NCBI RefSeq assembly: GCF_001423845.1
Contig: NZ_LMPM01000001.1
Span: 2,189,398 to 2,253,397 of the forward strand
Source of the DNA: Sphingomonas sp. Leaf357
GTDB lineage: Bacteria; Pseudomonadota; Alphaproteobacteria; Sphingomonadales; Sphingomonadaceae
Reading direction: 5' to 3'
Length of the DNA: 64,000 bases
Each line of letters begins with the position of its first letter. Within the stretch, counting starts at the first letter, position 1. A program made the translations under genes and the position numbers. The notes beneath the pieces were generated by a model that made no database searches, was not told the origin of the DNA, and was given only the letters and a program-made list of their open reading frames with translations. Shown piece after piece: positions 18,798 through 28,025 of this stretch.

Positions 18798-19103
18798 GTG
18801 ATCGGTTTGACGCACTATCTGGTCGTCGCGGCGATCCTGTTCGCGCTGGGCGTGGTGGGCATCATCGCCAACCGCAAGAACCTGATCGTCATGCTGATGG
18901 CGGTCGAGCTGATCCTGCTCAGCGTGAACCTGAACTTCGTCGCTTTCTCCAGCTATCTGCACGATCTGGTCGGACAGGTGTTCGCGATGTTCGTGCTGAC
19001 CGTCGCGGCGGGCGAGGCGGCGATCGGCCTCGCCATCCTGGTGATCTATTTCCGTGGGCGCGGGACCATCTCGGTCGACGACGTCAACCGGATGAAGGGG
19101 TGA
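18798..19103 (+). CDS. nuoK: NADH-quinone oxidoreductase subunit K
   Basis: Smallest antiporter-like-module neighbour (101 aa, three helices), homologous to MrpC. The family signature with buried glutamates is present: [19 protein letters not shown], then [14 protein letters not shown]. The start is GTG 18798, after CGGAG at 10-nt spacing. An in-frame ORF extends upstream into nuoJ but that part has no family similarity. nuoL begins 7 nt after the stop. Confidence 0.96.
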   Translation: MIGLTHYLVVAAILFALGVVGIIANRKNLIVMLMAVELILLSVNLNFVAFSSYLHDLVGQVFAMFVLTVAAGEAAIGLAILVIYFRGRGTISVDDVNRMKG

Positions 19104-19110
19104 TCGAGTA

Positions 19111-21201
19111 GTGAACGCGATCCTCTTCGTCGTCTTCCTGCCGCTGCTGGCCGCGATCGTCGCGGGCCTGGGCCGCAACGTGATCGGGCTGGTGCCGTCC
19201 AAGGTGATCACCACCGGCGCGCTGTTCGCGTCGTGCGCGCTCAGCTGGCCGATCTTCCTCTCGTTCATCGGCGGTAGCGCCGAGGCCTATGTCGTGCCGG
19301 TGCTGCACTTCATCCATTCCGGCGACATGAACGTGTCCTGGGCGCTGAAGGTGGATTCGCTGACCGCGGTGATGCTGGTCGTGGTGACCAGCGTCTCGGC
19401 GCTCGTCCACCTCTACAGCTGGGGCTATATGTCGGAGGACGACAGCCAGCCGCGCTTCTTCGCGTATCTGTCGCTGTTCACCTTCGCGATGCTGATGCTG
19501 GTGACGGCCAACAACCTCGTGCAGATGTTCTTCGGCTGGGAAGGCGTCGGCCTCGCCAGCTATCTGCTGATCGGGTTCTGGTTCAAGAAGCCGAGCGCCA
19601 ATGCCGCGGCGATCAAGGCGTTCGTCGTCAACCGCGTCGGCGATCTGGGTTTCATGCTCGGCATCTTCGGCACGTTCCTGGTGTTCGGCACCGTTTCGAT
19701 CCCCGAGATCCTGGCCGCCGCGCCAGGCATGGCCGGATCGACGATCGGATTCCTCGGGCACCGCTTCGATACGATGACGGTGCTGTGCCTGCTGCTGTTC
19801 GTCGGTGCGATGGGCAAATCGGCACAGCTTGGCCTGCACACATGGTTGCCGGACGCGATGGAAGGCCCGACGCCGGTGTCGGCGCTGATCCACGCCGCGA
19901 CGATGGTCACGGCGGGCGTCTTCATGGTCTGCCGCCTGTCGCCGATGTTCGAAACGAGCCCGGTCGCCTTGGGCGTGGTGACGACGGTGGGTGCGGCGAC
20001 GTGCCTGTTCGCCGCGACCTGCGGCCTGGTGCAGACCGATATCAAGCGCGTGATCGCCTATTCGACCTGCTCGCAGCTCGGCTACATGTTCTTCGCGGCG
20101 GGCGTCGGCGCGTACGGTGCGGCGATGTTCCACCTGTTCACGCACGCTTTCTTCAAGGCGCTGCTGTTCCTCGGTGCCGGATCGGTGATCCATGCGATGC
20201 ATCACGAACAGGACATGCGCTATTATGGCGGCCTGCGGAAAAGCATTCCGGTGACGTTCTGGGCGATGATGGCGGGGACGCTGGCGATCACCGGCGTCGG
20301 CCTGCCGGCGGTGTTCGGCAACCATCTGGCGATCGGCTTCGCCGGCTTCCATTCGAAGGACGCGATCATCGAGGGTGCCTGGGCGGCGGGCCAGCCTGGC
20401 GTTTGGTTTGTCGGCGTGCTGGTCGCGTTGCTGACGAGCTTCTATTCGTGGCGTGTGATGTTCCTGACCTTCTACGGCGCGCCGCGCTGGGCGCAGTCGG
20501 AGCATATCCAGCATGCGATCCACGATGCGCATGGTCACGGCCATCATCATGACGATCACGACGACCAGTCGATCGAGGATACGACCGCGCATCCCCACAC
20601 GCACGATGCCGACGCGCATGACATGCCGGAAGGGACGGGGGGCTATCATCCGCACGAAAGCCCGCTGCCGATGCTGATCCCGCTGGTCGTCCTGTCGATC
20701 GGTGCGATCGCGGCCGGCTTCGCGTTCCACGGCTTCTTCATCGAACCCGAAGCGGGCGAGCGGTTCTGGCATAACGCCATCGCGTTCCGCGAGCATCTGA
20801 TGCACGAAATGCATGGCGTGCCGACGGCGATCAAGCTGAGCGCGACGATCGCGATGCTGCTCGGCCTGTGGACCGCGTGGATGGCGTATATCCGCAACCC
20901 GGGCTTCCCGGCGAAGCTCGCCGCGCAGTTCAGCGTGATCTACGATTTCCTGCTGCACAAATGGTATTTCGACGAGCTGTATCACCTGATCTTCGTGCGC
21001 CCGGCGTTCGCGATCGGACGGTTCTTCTGGCACCGTGGCGACGAGAAGACGATCGATCGCTTCGGGCCGAACGGCTCGGCGTGGCTGGTGCAACAGGGCA
21101 CGCGCGTCACCGCCAGGGTGCAAACGGGGTATCTCTATAGCTATGCGTTCGTCATGCTGATCGGCCTGACCGCCGCGATTACCTGGGCGATTTCCCAATG
21201 A
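19111..21201 (+). CDS. nuoL: NADH-quinone oxidoreductase subunit L with histidine-rich loop
   Basis: The largest proton-pumping antiporter-like subunit (696 aa). Key features are the helix-5 glutamate in [19 protein letters not shown], the lysine region [23 protein letters not shown], and [17 protein letters not shown]. Between the core and the C-terminal lateral helix, residues 465-515 hold 15 histidines together with many aspartates (for example [12 protein letters not shown]), a soluble metal-binding-like loop. GTG 19111. The end overlaps nuoM by 4 nt (ATGA). Confidence 0.97.
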   Translation: MNAILFVVFLPLLAAIVAGLGRNVIGLVPSKVITTGALFASCALSWPIFLSFIGGSAEAYVVPVLHFIHSGDMNVSWALKVDSLTAVMLVVVTSVSALVHLYSWGYMSEDDSQPRFFAYLSLFTFAMLMLVTANNLVQMFFGWEGVGLASYLLIGFWFKKPSANAAAIKAFVVNRVGDLGFMLGIFGTFLVFGTVSIPEILAAAPGMAGSTIGFLGHRFDTMTVLCLLLFVGAMGKSAQLGLHTWLPDAMEGPTPVSALIHAATMVTAGVFMVCRLSPMFETSPVALGVVTTVGAATCLFAATCGLVQTDIKRVIAYSTCSQLGYMFFAAGVGAYGAAMFHLFTHAFFKALLFLGAGSVIHAMHHEQDMRYYGGLRKSIPVTFWAMMAGTLAITGVGLPAVFGNHLAIGFAGFHSKDAIIEGAWAAGQPGVWFVGVLVALLTSFYSWRVMFLTFYGAPRWAQSEHIQHAIHDAHGHGHHHDDHDDQSIEDTTAHPHTHDADAHDMPEGTGGYHPHESPLPMLIPLVVLSIGAIAAGFAFHGFFIEPEAGERFWHNAIAFREHLMHEMHGVPTAIKLSATIAMLLGLWTAWMAYIRNPGFPAKLAAQFSVIYDFLLHKWYFDELYHLIFVRPAFAIGRFFWHRGDEKTIDRFGPNGSAWLVQQGTRVTARVQTGYLYSYAFVMLIGLTAAITWAISQ

Positions 21202-22754
21202 GCGGTGGGATTGTGAGCGGCTTTCCCATCCTGAGCGTGATGCTGGCAATCCCCGCGGTCGCGGCGGTGGCGTGCCTGTTCGTGTCGGCGAACACCGCGC
21301 GGTGGCTGGCGCTGGCGGCGACGTTGGTGGATTTCGTGCTCGGCATCGGACTGTGGACGCAGTTCGATATCGGCGGCCCGCAATGGCAGTTCGTCGAACA
21401 TGCGGGGTCGCTCGGCGTGTTCGACTGGAAGCTCGGCATCGACGGCTTCGCGCTGCTGCTGATCATGCTCAGCGTGTTCCTGATGCCGATCTGCATCGGG
21501 GCCAGCTGGGTCGCGATCACCAAGCGCGTGCCGGAATATATGGCGGCGTTCCTGCTGACCGAAGTGCTGATGATCGGCACGTTCGCGGCGCAGGATCTGT
21601 TCCTGTTCTACATCTTCTTCGAAGCCGGCCTGATCCCGATGTATCTGATCATCGGCATCTGGGGCGGGGCGAACCGGATCTACGCGAGCTACAAATTCTT
21701 CCTCTACACGCTGCTCGGATCGGTGCTGATGCTGGTCGCAATGCTGTGGATGGTGAATGCGGCGGGCACGAGCGACATCCCGACGCTGATGAACACCGAT
21801 TTCCCGGCGCATGCGCAAGTCTGGCTGTGGCTCGCCTTCTTCGCCTCGTTCGCGGTGAAGATGCCGATGTGGCCCGTCCACACCTGGCTCCCCGACGCGC
21901 ACGTTCAGGCACCGACGGCGGGGTCGGTGATCCTGGCCGGCGTGCTGCTGAAGCTCGGCGGATACGGTTTCCTGCGTTTCTCGCTGCCGATGTTTCCGGA
22001 GGCGAGCGCGGAGCTGACGTGGCTGGTGCTGACGCTGTCGGCGGTGGCGGTGATCTACACCTCGCTCGTCGCGCTGGTGCAGTCGGACATGAAGAAGCTG
22101 ATCGCCTATTCGTCCGTCGCGCACATGGCGATCGTGACGATCGGGCTGTTCGCGTTCAACCAGCAGGGCATCGAGGGCGCGATGATGGTCATGCTGTCGC
22201 ATGGTCTGGCGTCGGGCGCCCTGTTCCTGTGTGTCGGCGTGATCTACGACCGGCTGCACACGCGCGAGATCGATCGCTACGGCGGGCTGGCGATCAACAT
22301 GCCGCGCTATGCCCTGTTCTTCCTGCTGTTCACGATGGCGTCGATCGGCCTGCCGGGGACGAGCGGGTTCGTCGGTGAGTTCCTGTCGCTGATGGGCACT
22401 TACAAGGTATCGACCTGGGCGGCGTTGCTGTGCACGACCGGCATCATCCTGGGTGCGGCGTACATGCTCTATCTGTACCGCCGCGTGGTGTTCGGCGATC
22501 TGGTGAAGGACGACGTGAAGGCGATGCCGGACCTGTCGTTGCGCGAGATCGCGTTGCTGGCACCGATCGCCGCGGTGATCCTGTGGATGGGCGTCTATCC
22601 GGAGAGCTTCATGGCACCGATGCGCGGGGACGTTTCGGCCTTGGTCGCTCGCGTGGCGCGGGCCGCGCCGGCCGGGGACAGCAAGCCGACGATTGGAAAG
22701 GCACCGGCGGTCATGCCCGCGCATGCCGGGGAACATGCCGGGGATCATCAATGA
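21198..22754 (+). CDS. nuoM: NADH-quinone oxidoreductase subunit M
   Basis: Second antiporter-like proton-pumping subunit (518 aa). Conserved elements are [22 protein letters not shown] with the helix-5 glutamate, [27 protein letters not shown] with the pumping lysine, and YSSVAHM. The start ATG 21198 overlaps nuoL, and nuoN begins inside the stop (ATGA). The last 40 residues are a short polar tail with repeated AG/H residues ([13 protein letters not shown]), giving another mildly histidine-containing end. Confidence 0.97.
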   Translation: MSGGIVSGFPILSVMLAIPAVAAVACLFVSANTARWLALAATLVDFVLGIGLWTQFDIGGPQWQFVEHAGSLGVFDWKLGIDGFALLLIMLSVFLMPICIGASWVAITKRVPEYMAAFLLTEVLMIGTFAAQDLFLFYIFFEAGLIPMYLIIGIWGGANRIYASYKFFLYTLLGSVLMLVAMLWMVNAAGTSDIPTLMNTDFPAHAQVWLWLAFFASFAVKMPMWPVHTWLPDAHVQAPTAGSVILAGVLLKLGGYGFLRFSLPMFPEASAELTWLVLTLSAVAVIYTSLVALVQSDMKKLIAYSSVAHMAIVTIGLFAFNQQGIEGAMMVMLSHGLASGALFLCVGVIYDRLHTREIDRYGGLAINMPRYALFFLLFTMASIGLPGTSGFVGEFLSLMGTYKVSTWAALLCTTGIILGAAYMLYLYRRVVFGDLVKDDVKAMPDLSLREIALLAPIAAVILWMGVYPESFMAPMRGDVSALVARVARAAPAGDSKPTIGKAPAVMPAHAGEHAGDHQ

Positions 22755-24196
22755 GCACGTCCGCCAACCTGTTGTTGACCCTGCCGGAGGTCGTGCTGGC
22801 GCTCGGCGCGCTGGCACTGATGCTGGTTTCCGCCTGGGGTGGCCAGGCGTCGACCAAGGCCGTTTCATGGACTGCCGTCGCGGTGCTGGCGGGGGCGGGG
22901 ATCGCGCTTGTCGGCCCCAGCTCGCATGGCGGCCTGGCGTTCGACGGACTGTATCATGCCGATGCGTTCGGCGCGTTCGCTAAGGTGCTGATCTACATCG
23001 CGGCCGCGGTCGCGATCATCATGGCGCCACGCTTCTTCGAACGTACCGCGGGCGACGATCTGCGACCAGAATATCCGGTGCTGATCCTGCTCTCGGCCGC
23101 AGGCATGGGCATGATGGTGTCGGCGGGCGACCTGCTGACCTTGTATGTCGGCCTCGAACTGCAGAGCCTCGCGGCGTACGTGCTGGCGAGCTTCATGCGG
23201 CGCGATACGCGCTCGGCCGAAGCCGGCCTTAAATATTTCGTACTCGGTGCGCTGGCGAGCGGCATCCTGCTCTACGGCATCTCGCTGATCTATGGGTTCA
23301 GCGGTTCGACGATCTTCGACCAGATCTCGGCGGCCTATGCCGGCAGCAAGTCGCTCGGCCTGACGTTCGGGCTGGTGTTCGTGTTCGCCGGTCTGGCGTT
23401 CAAGATCAGCGCCGTGCCGTTCCATATGTGGACGCCCGACGTCTATGAGGGCGCGCCGACGCCGGTGACGGCGTTCTTCGCCAGCGCGCCCAAGGTCGCG
23501 GCGATGGCGATGGCGGTGCGCGTGGCGATCGAGGCAATGGGCCCGGCGACCGATGCCTGGCGGCAGATCGTGATCTTCGCCGCTCTGGCCTCGATCATCC
23601 TGGGTGCGGTCGCAGCGATCGGACAGAGCAATATCAAGCGCCTGCTGGCCTATTCGTCGATCAACAATGTCGGCTTCCTGCTGGTCGGCCTTGCCGCGGG
23701 CACGGAAGCCGGGGTTGCCTCGGTGCTGTTCTATCTCACCGTTTATGTCGTGGTGACTTTGGGCAGTTTCCTGGTGGTGTTGCAGATGCGCGATGCCAGC
23801 GGGCAACCGGTCGAGACGATCGCGAGCCTGTCCGGCCTGTCGCAGACGCGTCCCGGTCTGGCGGCGGCGCTGGCGATCTTCATGTTCTCGCTCGCCGGAA
23901 TTCCGCCGCTGCTCGGGTTCAACGCGAAGCTGGCGGTGTTCAAGGCGGCCGTCGATGGCGGGCTGTATCCGCTGGCGGTGGCGGGCTTCGTCGCGTCGGT
24001 GATCGGGGCCTATTATTACCTGCGCATCGTGAAGGTGATGTATTTCGACGATCCGGCACCGGAATTCGAGCGCGGTGGCAGCGTGGTCGAGGGCGGCCTG
24101 ATCGCGGCGGCGGCGGTGTTCGTGTCGCCGATCGGGTGGGTGCTGCTCGCGCCGCTGGGCGTGTTGACGCTGAGCGCGGCACAGTCGCTGTTCTGA
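22751..24196 (+). CDS. nuoN: NADH-quinone oxidoreductase subunit N
   Basis: Third antiporter-like subunit (481 aa), last of the nuo genes. It shows [21 protein letters not shown] with the conserved glutamate, [22 protein letters not shown] with the lysine, and [18 protein letters not shown] 22751. The 3' end runs into the biotin ligase gene without a gap; the ligase frame starts at the nuoN stop (CTGA) or somewhat inside it. With this the operon encodes all 14 subunits of NDH-1 in the canonical A-N order. Confidence 0.97.
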   Translation: MSTSANLLLTLPEVVLALGALALMLVSAWGGQASTKAVSWTAVAVLAGAGIALVGPSSHGGLAFDGLYHADAFGAFAKVLIYIAAAVAIIMAPRFFERTAGDDLRPEYPVLILLSAAGMGMMVSAGDLLTLYVGLELQSLAAYVLASFMRRDTRSAEAGLKYFVLGALASGILLYGISLIYGFSGSTIFDQISAAYAGSKSLGLTFGLVFVFAGLAFKISAVPFHMWTPDVYEGAPTPVTAFFASAPKVAAMAMAVRVAIEAMGPATDAWRQIVIFAALASIILGAVAAIGQSNIKRLLAYSSINNVGFLLVGLAAGTEAGVASVLFYLTVYVVVTLGSFLVVLQMRDASGQPVETIASLSGLSQTRPGLAAALAIFMFSLAGIPPLLGFNAKLAVFKAAVDGGLYPLAVAGFVASVIGAYYYLRIVKVMYFDDPAPEFERGGSVVEGGLIAAAAVFVSPIGWVLLAPLGVLTLSAAQSLF

Positions 24197-24897
24197 GCAA
24201 TATTCGCACCGTCGCGGAGACGGGATCGACCAATGCCGACATGCTGGCGCTCGCGCGTAGCGGGGTGGCCGAAGGCCTGTGGCTGCGTGCCGAGCGGCAG
24301 TCGAGCGGGCGTGGGCGACAGGGGCGGACGTGGGTTTCGCCGGTCGGAAACTTGAGCGCCAGCACATTGGTGCGGCTGCGGGTGACCGATCCACAGGCGG
24401 CGACGCTTGCGCTGGTCGCGGCGGTGGCGGTTGAGGAGACGGTGTCGGTCTATCTGCCCGCGCGGGCGGCGCTCAAATGGCCGAACGATCTGCTGATCGA
24501 TGGCGCGAAAGTCTCCGGTATCCTGCTGGAACGCGCCGATGACGCGGTGGTGATCGGCATCGGCGTCAATCTGGCGCATCATCCCGCAGGACTAGAGCGT
24601 CGGACGACGAACCTGGCGGCGCAGGGCGTGACGCCGGAAGCCGCCGAGTTTCTGGAAACGCTGGCCGAAAGCTTCGCGCGGTGGCTGGCGCGTTGGCGGG
24701 GCGAGGGGATCGCCCCGGTGCGCGGCCGCTGGCTGGAGCGGGCGCACCCCCTGGGGACCGCGTTGACCGCGCATCTGCCCGATGGCAGCGCGGTGGAAGG
24801 GCTCTTCCAAGGCCTCGACGCGGACGGAGCGCTGATCCTGCGCTTGGCGGATGGCACTGCGCGTGTCATTCACGCCGCCGATGTGTTCCTGATATGA
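24193..24897 (+). CDS. birA: biotin--[acetyl-CoA-carboxylase] ligase
   Basis: Attaches biotin to the carrier domain of acetyl-CoA carboxylase via biotinyl-AMP. Motifs are GRGRQGRTWVSPVGNLSAS (biotinyl-AMP loop), ALKWPNDLLIDGAKVSGIL and IGIGVNL, and the small C-terminal domain closes with GTARVIHAADVFLI. There is no N-terminal helix-turn-helix, so this is a ligase-only (group I) enzyme that cannot repress bio genes. The family start [15 protein letters not shown] lies right at the nuoN stop. The only conventional start in frame is GTG 24136, 61 nt inside nuoN; CTG 24193 gives a CTGA overlap like the ATGA/GTGA overlaps used throughout the operon and is preferred here. At 234 codons the length is normal. 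Confidence 0.92.
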   Translation: MSNIRTVAETGSTNADMLALARSGVAEGLWLRAERQSSGRGRQGRTWVSPVGNLSASTLVRLRVTDPQAATLALVAAVAVEETVSVYLPARAALKWPNDLLIDGAKVSGILLERADDAVVIGIGVNLAHHPAGLERRTTNLAAQGVTPEAAEFLETLAESFARWLARWRGEGIAPVRGRWLERAHPLGTALTAHLPDGSAVEGLFQGLDADGALILRLADGTARVIHAADVFLI

Positions 24898-24904
24898 CTC
24901 CCGC

Positions 24905-24987
24905 CTCCGTCCGTTTGGAACGTAGTCGAGAAACTGTTCCGGAGCGCCCAACTTCCGTGTCCCGACTGCGCTCGACACGAACGGTGA
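24905..24987. repeat. imperfect dispersed palindrome between birA and coaX
   Basis: Left arm near CCGTTTGGAACGTAGTCGAG (from 24910) and right arm CTGCGCTCGACACGAACGG (24966-24984) are imperfect reverse complements of the TCGAGCGAAGTCGAG type, related to the copy at 50.1 kb. It fills most of the 103-nt gap. Confidence 0.6.
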
Positions 24988-25000
24988 GGAACTAGTCCCG

Positions 25001-25783
25001 ATGCTTCTCGCGATCGATGCCGGAAATACCAATGTCGTGTTCGCCCTGCTGGAAATGGGGACGATCAAGGCGCGCTGGCGCATCGCGACCGATCCGCGCC
25101 GGACGGCCGACGAATATGCCGTCTGGTTGAGCCAGTTGCTCAGCCTGGAAGGCTATGATCGCAACGACGTCACCGGCGTGATCATCGCCACGGTGGTGCC
25201 GCGCGCGCTCCACAATCTGCAGGTGCTCGCACGCAAGTATTTCGGGGGCGAACCGCTGATCGCCGGAGAGCCACCGGTCGAATGGGGCATGGCACTGGAC
25301 GTCGACGAACCGCGGTCGGTCGGGGCGGATCGCGCCGTCACGATGATCGCGGCGCACGCGCTGCATCCCGGCGACCTGATCGTGATCGATTTCGGCACCG
25401 CGACGACGTTCGACGTGGTCGATTATTCCGGCGCTTATAAAGGCGGTATTATCGCACCCGGCATCAACCTGTCGCTCGACGCGCTGGTCACCGCCGCCGC
25501 CAAGCTGCCGCGCATCGCGATCGAGGCGCCGGCCGGCACCAGCGTGATCGGGCGGGACACGGTGAGCCAGATGCATATCGGCATCTATTGGGGCTATGTC
25601 GCGATGATCGAGGGGCTGGTCGCGCGGATGAAGGCCGAGGTCGGCCGCCCGGTGAAGGTGATCGCGACCGGCGGGCTCGCCACCTTGTTCGAGAAGCAGA
25701 CCGATGTTTTCGACGTCATCGAAAGCGACCTGACCATTCAGGGGCTGGCGATGCTGTGGGATCGCGCCCATATAGACGCTTAA
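25001..25783 (+). CDS. coaX: type III pantothenate kinase
   Basis: Phosphorylates pantothenate in the first step of CoA synthesis; type III enzymes need a monovalent cation and are not feedback-inhibited by CoA. The 260-aa protein has the ASKHA-fold signatures [13 protein letters not shown] at the N-terminus (P-loop-like), [22 protein letters not shown], and [15 protein letters not shown]. The order birA-coaX-rnj directly after nuoN is a familiar alphaproteobacterial arrangement. ATG 25001; the ribosome-binding site GAGG lies 12 nt upstream. Confidence 0.95.
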   Translation: MLLAIDAGNTNVVFALLEMGTIKARWRIATDPRRTADEYAVWLSQLLSLEGYDRNDVTGVIIATVVPRALHNLQVLARKYFGGEPLIAGEPPVEWGMALDVDEPRSVGADRAVTMIAAHALHPGDLIVIDFGTATTFDVVDYSGAYKGGIIAPGINLSLDALVTAAAKLPRIAIEAPAGTSVIGRDTVSQMHIGIYWGYVAMIEGLVARMKAEVGRPVKVIATGGLATLFEKQTDVFDVIESDLTIQGLAMLWDRAHIDA

Positions 25784-25908
25784 GAGTTTCGAGTGCGCGC
25801 CCTTGGTTGCGGCGCCCCGCTCTTCCTCAACGAGATCAATCGCGCCTTACCGCGCACCACCCGCCGTCCGCCAAGATGCGATCAAACGGCTGAATAAGAA
25901 AGACAATA

Positions 25909-27549
25909 GTGACTAATCCAAAGAAAGAACTCCTTTACGTCGCGCTCGGCGGCTCCGGCGAAATCGGCATGAACGTCAACCTGTACGGGTGCGACGGCAA
26001 GTGGGTGATGGTGGATTGCGGCGTGACGTTCGCCGATCCGCAATATCCCGGTATAGATCTGATCCTGCCCGATCTGTCCTTCATCGAAGAGCGGCTCGAC
26101 GATCTGGTCGGTATCGTGCTGACGCACGGGCATGAGGATCATATCGGCGCGCTGCCGTATCTCGCCGAGGATCTCGGCGTGCCGCTCTATGCCACGCCGT
26201 TCACCGCTGGGCTGATCCGTGGGAAGCTGGACGAGGAAGGCAATGCCGCTCGCGTCAAGCTGAAGACCATTCCGGTGGGCGAGAGCTTCGACCTGGGGCC
26301 GTTCCACTTCACCTTCGTGCCGATGGCGCATTCGATTCCGGAGCCGAGCGCGCTGCTGATCGATACGCCGTATGGCCGCATCTTCCACACCGGCGACTGG
26401 AAGCTGGACGACTCGCCGCAGGTCGGCAGCCCGGCCACGCCGGCGCGGCTCAGTGCGATCGGCGATAGCGGCATTTTGGCGCTGGTGTGCGATTCGACCA
26501 ACGTGTTCAACACCGAGGCTTCGGGGTCCGAAGCGGACGTCCGGATCGGATTGATGGAGACGGTGGCGAAGGCGCGTGGCCGCGTGCTGGTGACGTCGTT
26601 CGCATCGAATGCCGCACGGCTGCACACGCTGGGCGAAGTGGCGCGCGAGACGGGGCGCAAATTGTGCGTCGCGGGGCGCTCGCTCGATCGCATCCTGAAG
26701 GTTGCGAAGGCGACCGGGTATCTGAAGGATTTCCCCGAGACGATCGATCCCGAGGCGGCAATGCGGCTGCCGGCAAACAAGCTGCTGGTGATCGCGACGG
26801 GCGGGCAGGGCGAGGAGCGCGCGGCGCTCGGTCGGGTCGCGGCCGGATCGCATCCGATCTCGCTCGATGCGGGCGACACGGTGATCTTCTCGTCGAAGCA
26901 GATTCCGGGCAACGAGGTCGCGATCGGCCTGATCCAGAACAAGCTGGCGGCGAAGGGCGTGGTGATGGTCACCGATCGTCAGGCGCATGTCCACGTGTCG
27001 GGCCATCCGGGGCGGCCGGAACTGGCGCAGATGTATCGCTGGATGCGGCCGCAAGTGCTGATCCCGGTGCATGGCGAGATGCGGCACCTGATGGAGCAGG
27101 CGCGTTATGGCCTGTCCGAGGGCGTGCCGCGCGCGCTGGTGCAGACCAACGGCGATATCGTGCGACTGGCACCGGGCGACCCGGTCAAGATCGGCAACGC
27201 GCAGTTCGGGCGGCTGGTGCTCGATGGCGACGTGATCTTGCCGGGCGACGGCCAGACGATCAACGAACGGCGCAAGCTGGCGGTGAACGGACAGATTTCC
27301 GTCGCGGTGGCGATCGACAAGGGTGGTCGCCTGATCGGCGAGCCGCAGGTGCGGTTGCAGGGCATACCGGTCGAGGAAGACCGCGATCCGTTTATCGACG
27401 AAGCGACCGATGCGCTGATCCAGGCGGTGCGGCAGGGCGGGCGTGACCGCGCCAAGCTGCGTGAATCGCTGCGGCTCGCGGTGCGTCGTGTCGCGACGCG
27501 CTGGACCGGCAAGAAGCCGATCGTCGACGTGCTGCTGATTGAGGCCTGA
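25909..27549 (+). CDS. rnj: ribonuclease J
   Basis: Metallo-beta-lactamase/beta-CASP ribonuclease with 5'-exonuclease and endonuclease activity in RNA turnover and 16S maturation. In order: GGSGEIGMNVNLYG, the zinc motif LTHGHEDHIGALPYL, further zinc ligands in PMAHSIPEPSALLI and HTGDWKLDD, CDSTNV, and the beta-CASP region ending VSGHPGRPELAQMYR and IPVHGEMRHL. The 546-aa length is normal. GTG 25909 is the start; GTG-ACT-AAT-CCA follows a purine-rich AAGAAAGAC. Alphaproteobacteria often use RNase J with RNase E, so presence here is expected. Confidence 0.95.
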   Translation: MTNPKKELLYVALGGSGEIGMNVNLYGCDGKWVMVDCGVTFADPQYPGIDLILPDLSFIEERLDDLVGIVLTHGHEDHIGALPYLAEDLGVPLYATPFTAGLIRGKLDEEGNAARVKLKTIPVGESFDLGPFHFTFVPMAHSIPEPSALLIDTPYGRIFHTGDWKLDDSPQVGSPATPARLSAIGDSGILALVCDSTNVFNTEASGSEADVRIGLMETVAKARGRVLVTSFASNAARLHTLGEVARETGRKLCVAGRSLDRILKVAKATGYLKDFPETIDPEAAMRLPANKLLVIATGGQGEERAALGRVAAGSHPISLDAGDTVIFSSKQIPGNEVAIGLIQNKLAAKGVVMVTDRQAHVHVSGHPGRPELAQMYRWMRPQVLIPVHGEMRHLMEQARYGLSEGVPRALVQTNGDIVRLAPGDPVKIGNAQFGRLVLDGDVILPGDGQTINERRKLAVNGQISVAVAIDKGGRLIGEPQVRLQGIPVEEDRDPFIDEATDALIQAVRQGGRDRAKLRESLRLAVRRVATRWTGKKPIVDVLLIEA

Positions 27550-27554
27550 CGGAC

Positions 27555-27827
27555 ATGATGAAGTGGACCTCCGCGCTGGCGATCTACTTCCTGTTCTGGT
27601 CGCTCTCCGTGTTCCTCGTCCTGCCGTTCGGAGTTCGAACGGCGGACGAGGCCGGGGCGGCGCGCGTGCCGGGGCAAGCCGAAAGCGCGCCGCACGAGTT
27701 TCGCGCCGGACGCATCGCGTTGCGTGTGACGGTGGTGGCGACGGTGTTGTTCGTGCTGTTCCAGCTTAATTATATCTATGGTTGGATCACGCCGCAGATC
27801 ATCGACCGGATCTTGCCGGCGGAGTGA
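27555..27827 (+). CDS. DUF1467 family membrane protein
   Basis: A 90-aa protein with two membrane helices (about residues 5-24 and 57-78) and the DUF1467 signature LPFGVRTADEAG. Its function is unknown, and it is commonly found next to RNase J or prolyl-tRNA synthetase genes in alphaproteobacteria. It starts 5 nt after the rnj stop, so the two are cotranscribed. Start ATG 27555, or the next codon ATG 27558. Confidence 0.88.
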   Translation: MMKWTSALAIYFLFWSLSVFLVLPFGVRTADEAGAARVPGQAESAPHEFRAGRIALRVTVVATVLFVLFQLNYIYGWITPQIIDRILPAE

Positions 27828-27863
27828 TTGGGCGTTTCACGTACTCTTCGGAATAACAAAGCT

Positions 27864-28014
27864 GCCGTCATGCTGAACTTGTTTCAGCATCTATCGTGCC
27901 GCACATTCCGTCGTTTCGAGGTGAGGTAGGCAGGCGAGCGGTGATCCTGGTAGTTGAACCGGTGGTCTTGGCCTTGCCGCACGATGGATCCTGACCTGCA
28001 TCAAGATGACGGCA
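27864..28014. repeat. dispersed palindrome, copy 2 (diverged)
   Basis: Left arm from 27864 with core CATGCTGAACTTGTTTCAGC and right arm 27976-28014 with ACGATGGATCCTGACCTGCA are clearly related to each other and to the 41.0 and 49.5 kb copies, but several mismatches weaken the pairing. The roughly 70-nt spacer is longer than in other copies. It separates the convergent DUF1467 and coiled-coil genes. Confidence 0.65.
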
Positions 28015-28025
28015 GTTCGTAGGGG

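Noticed and set aside
19084..21249. 721-codon antisense frame across nuoL
   Set aside because: Composition dominated by R, H, Q and D with no hydrophobic core; it is the mirror of the nuoL membrane helices.
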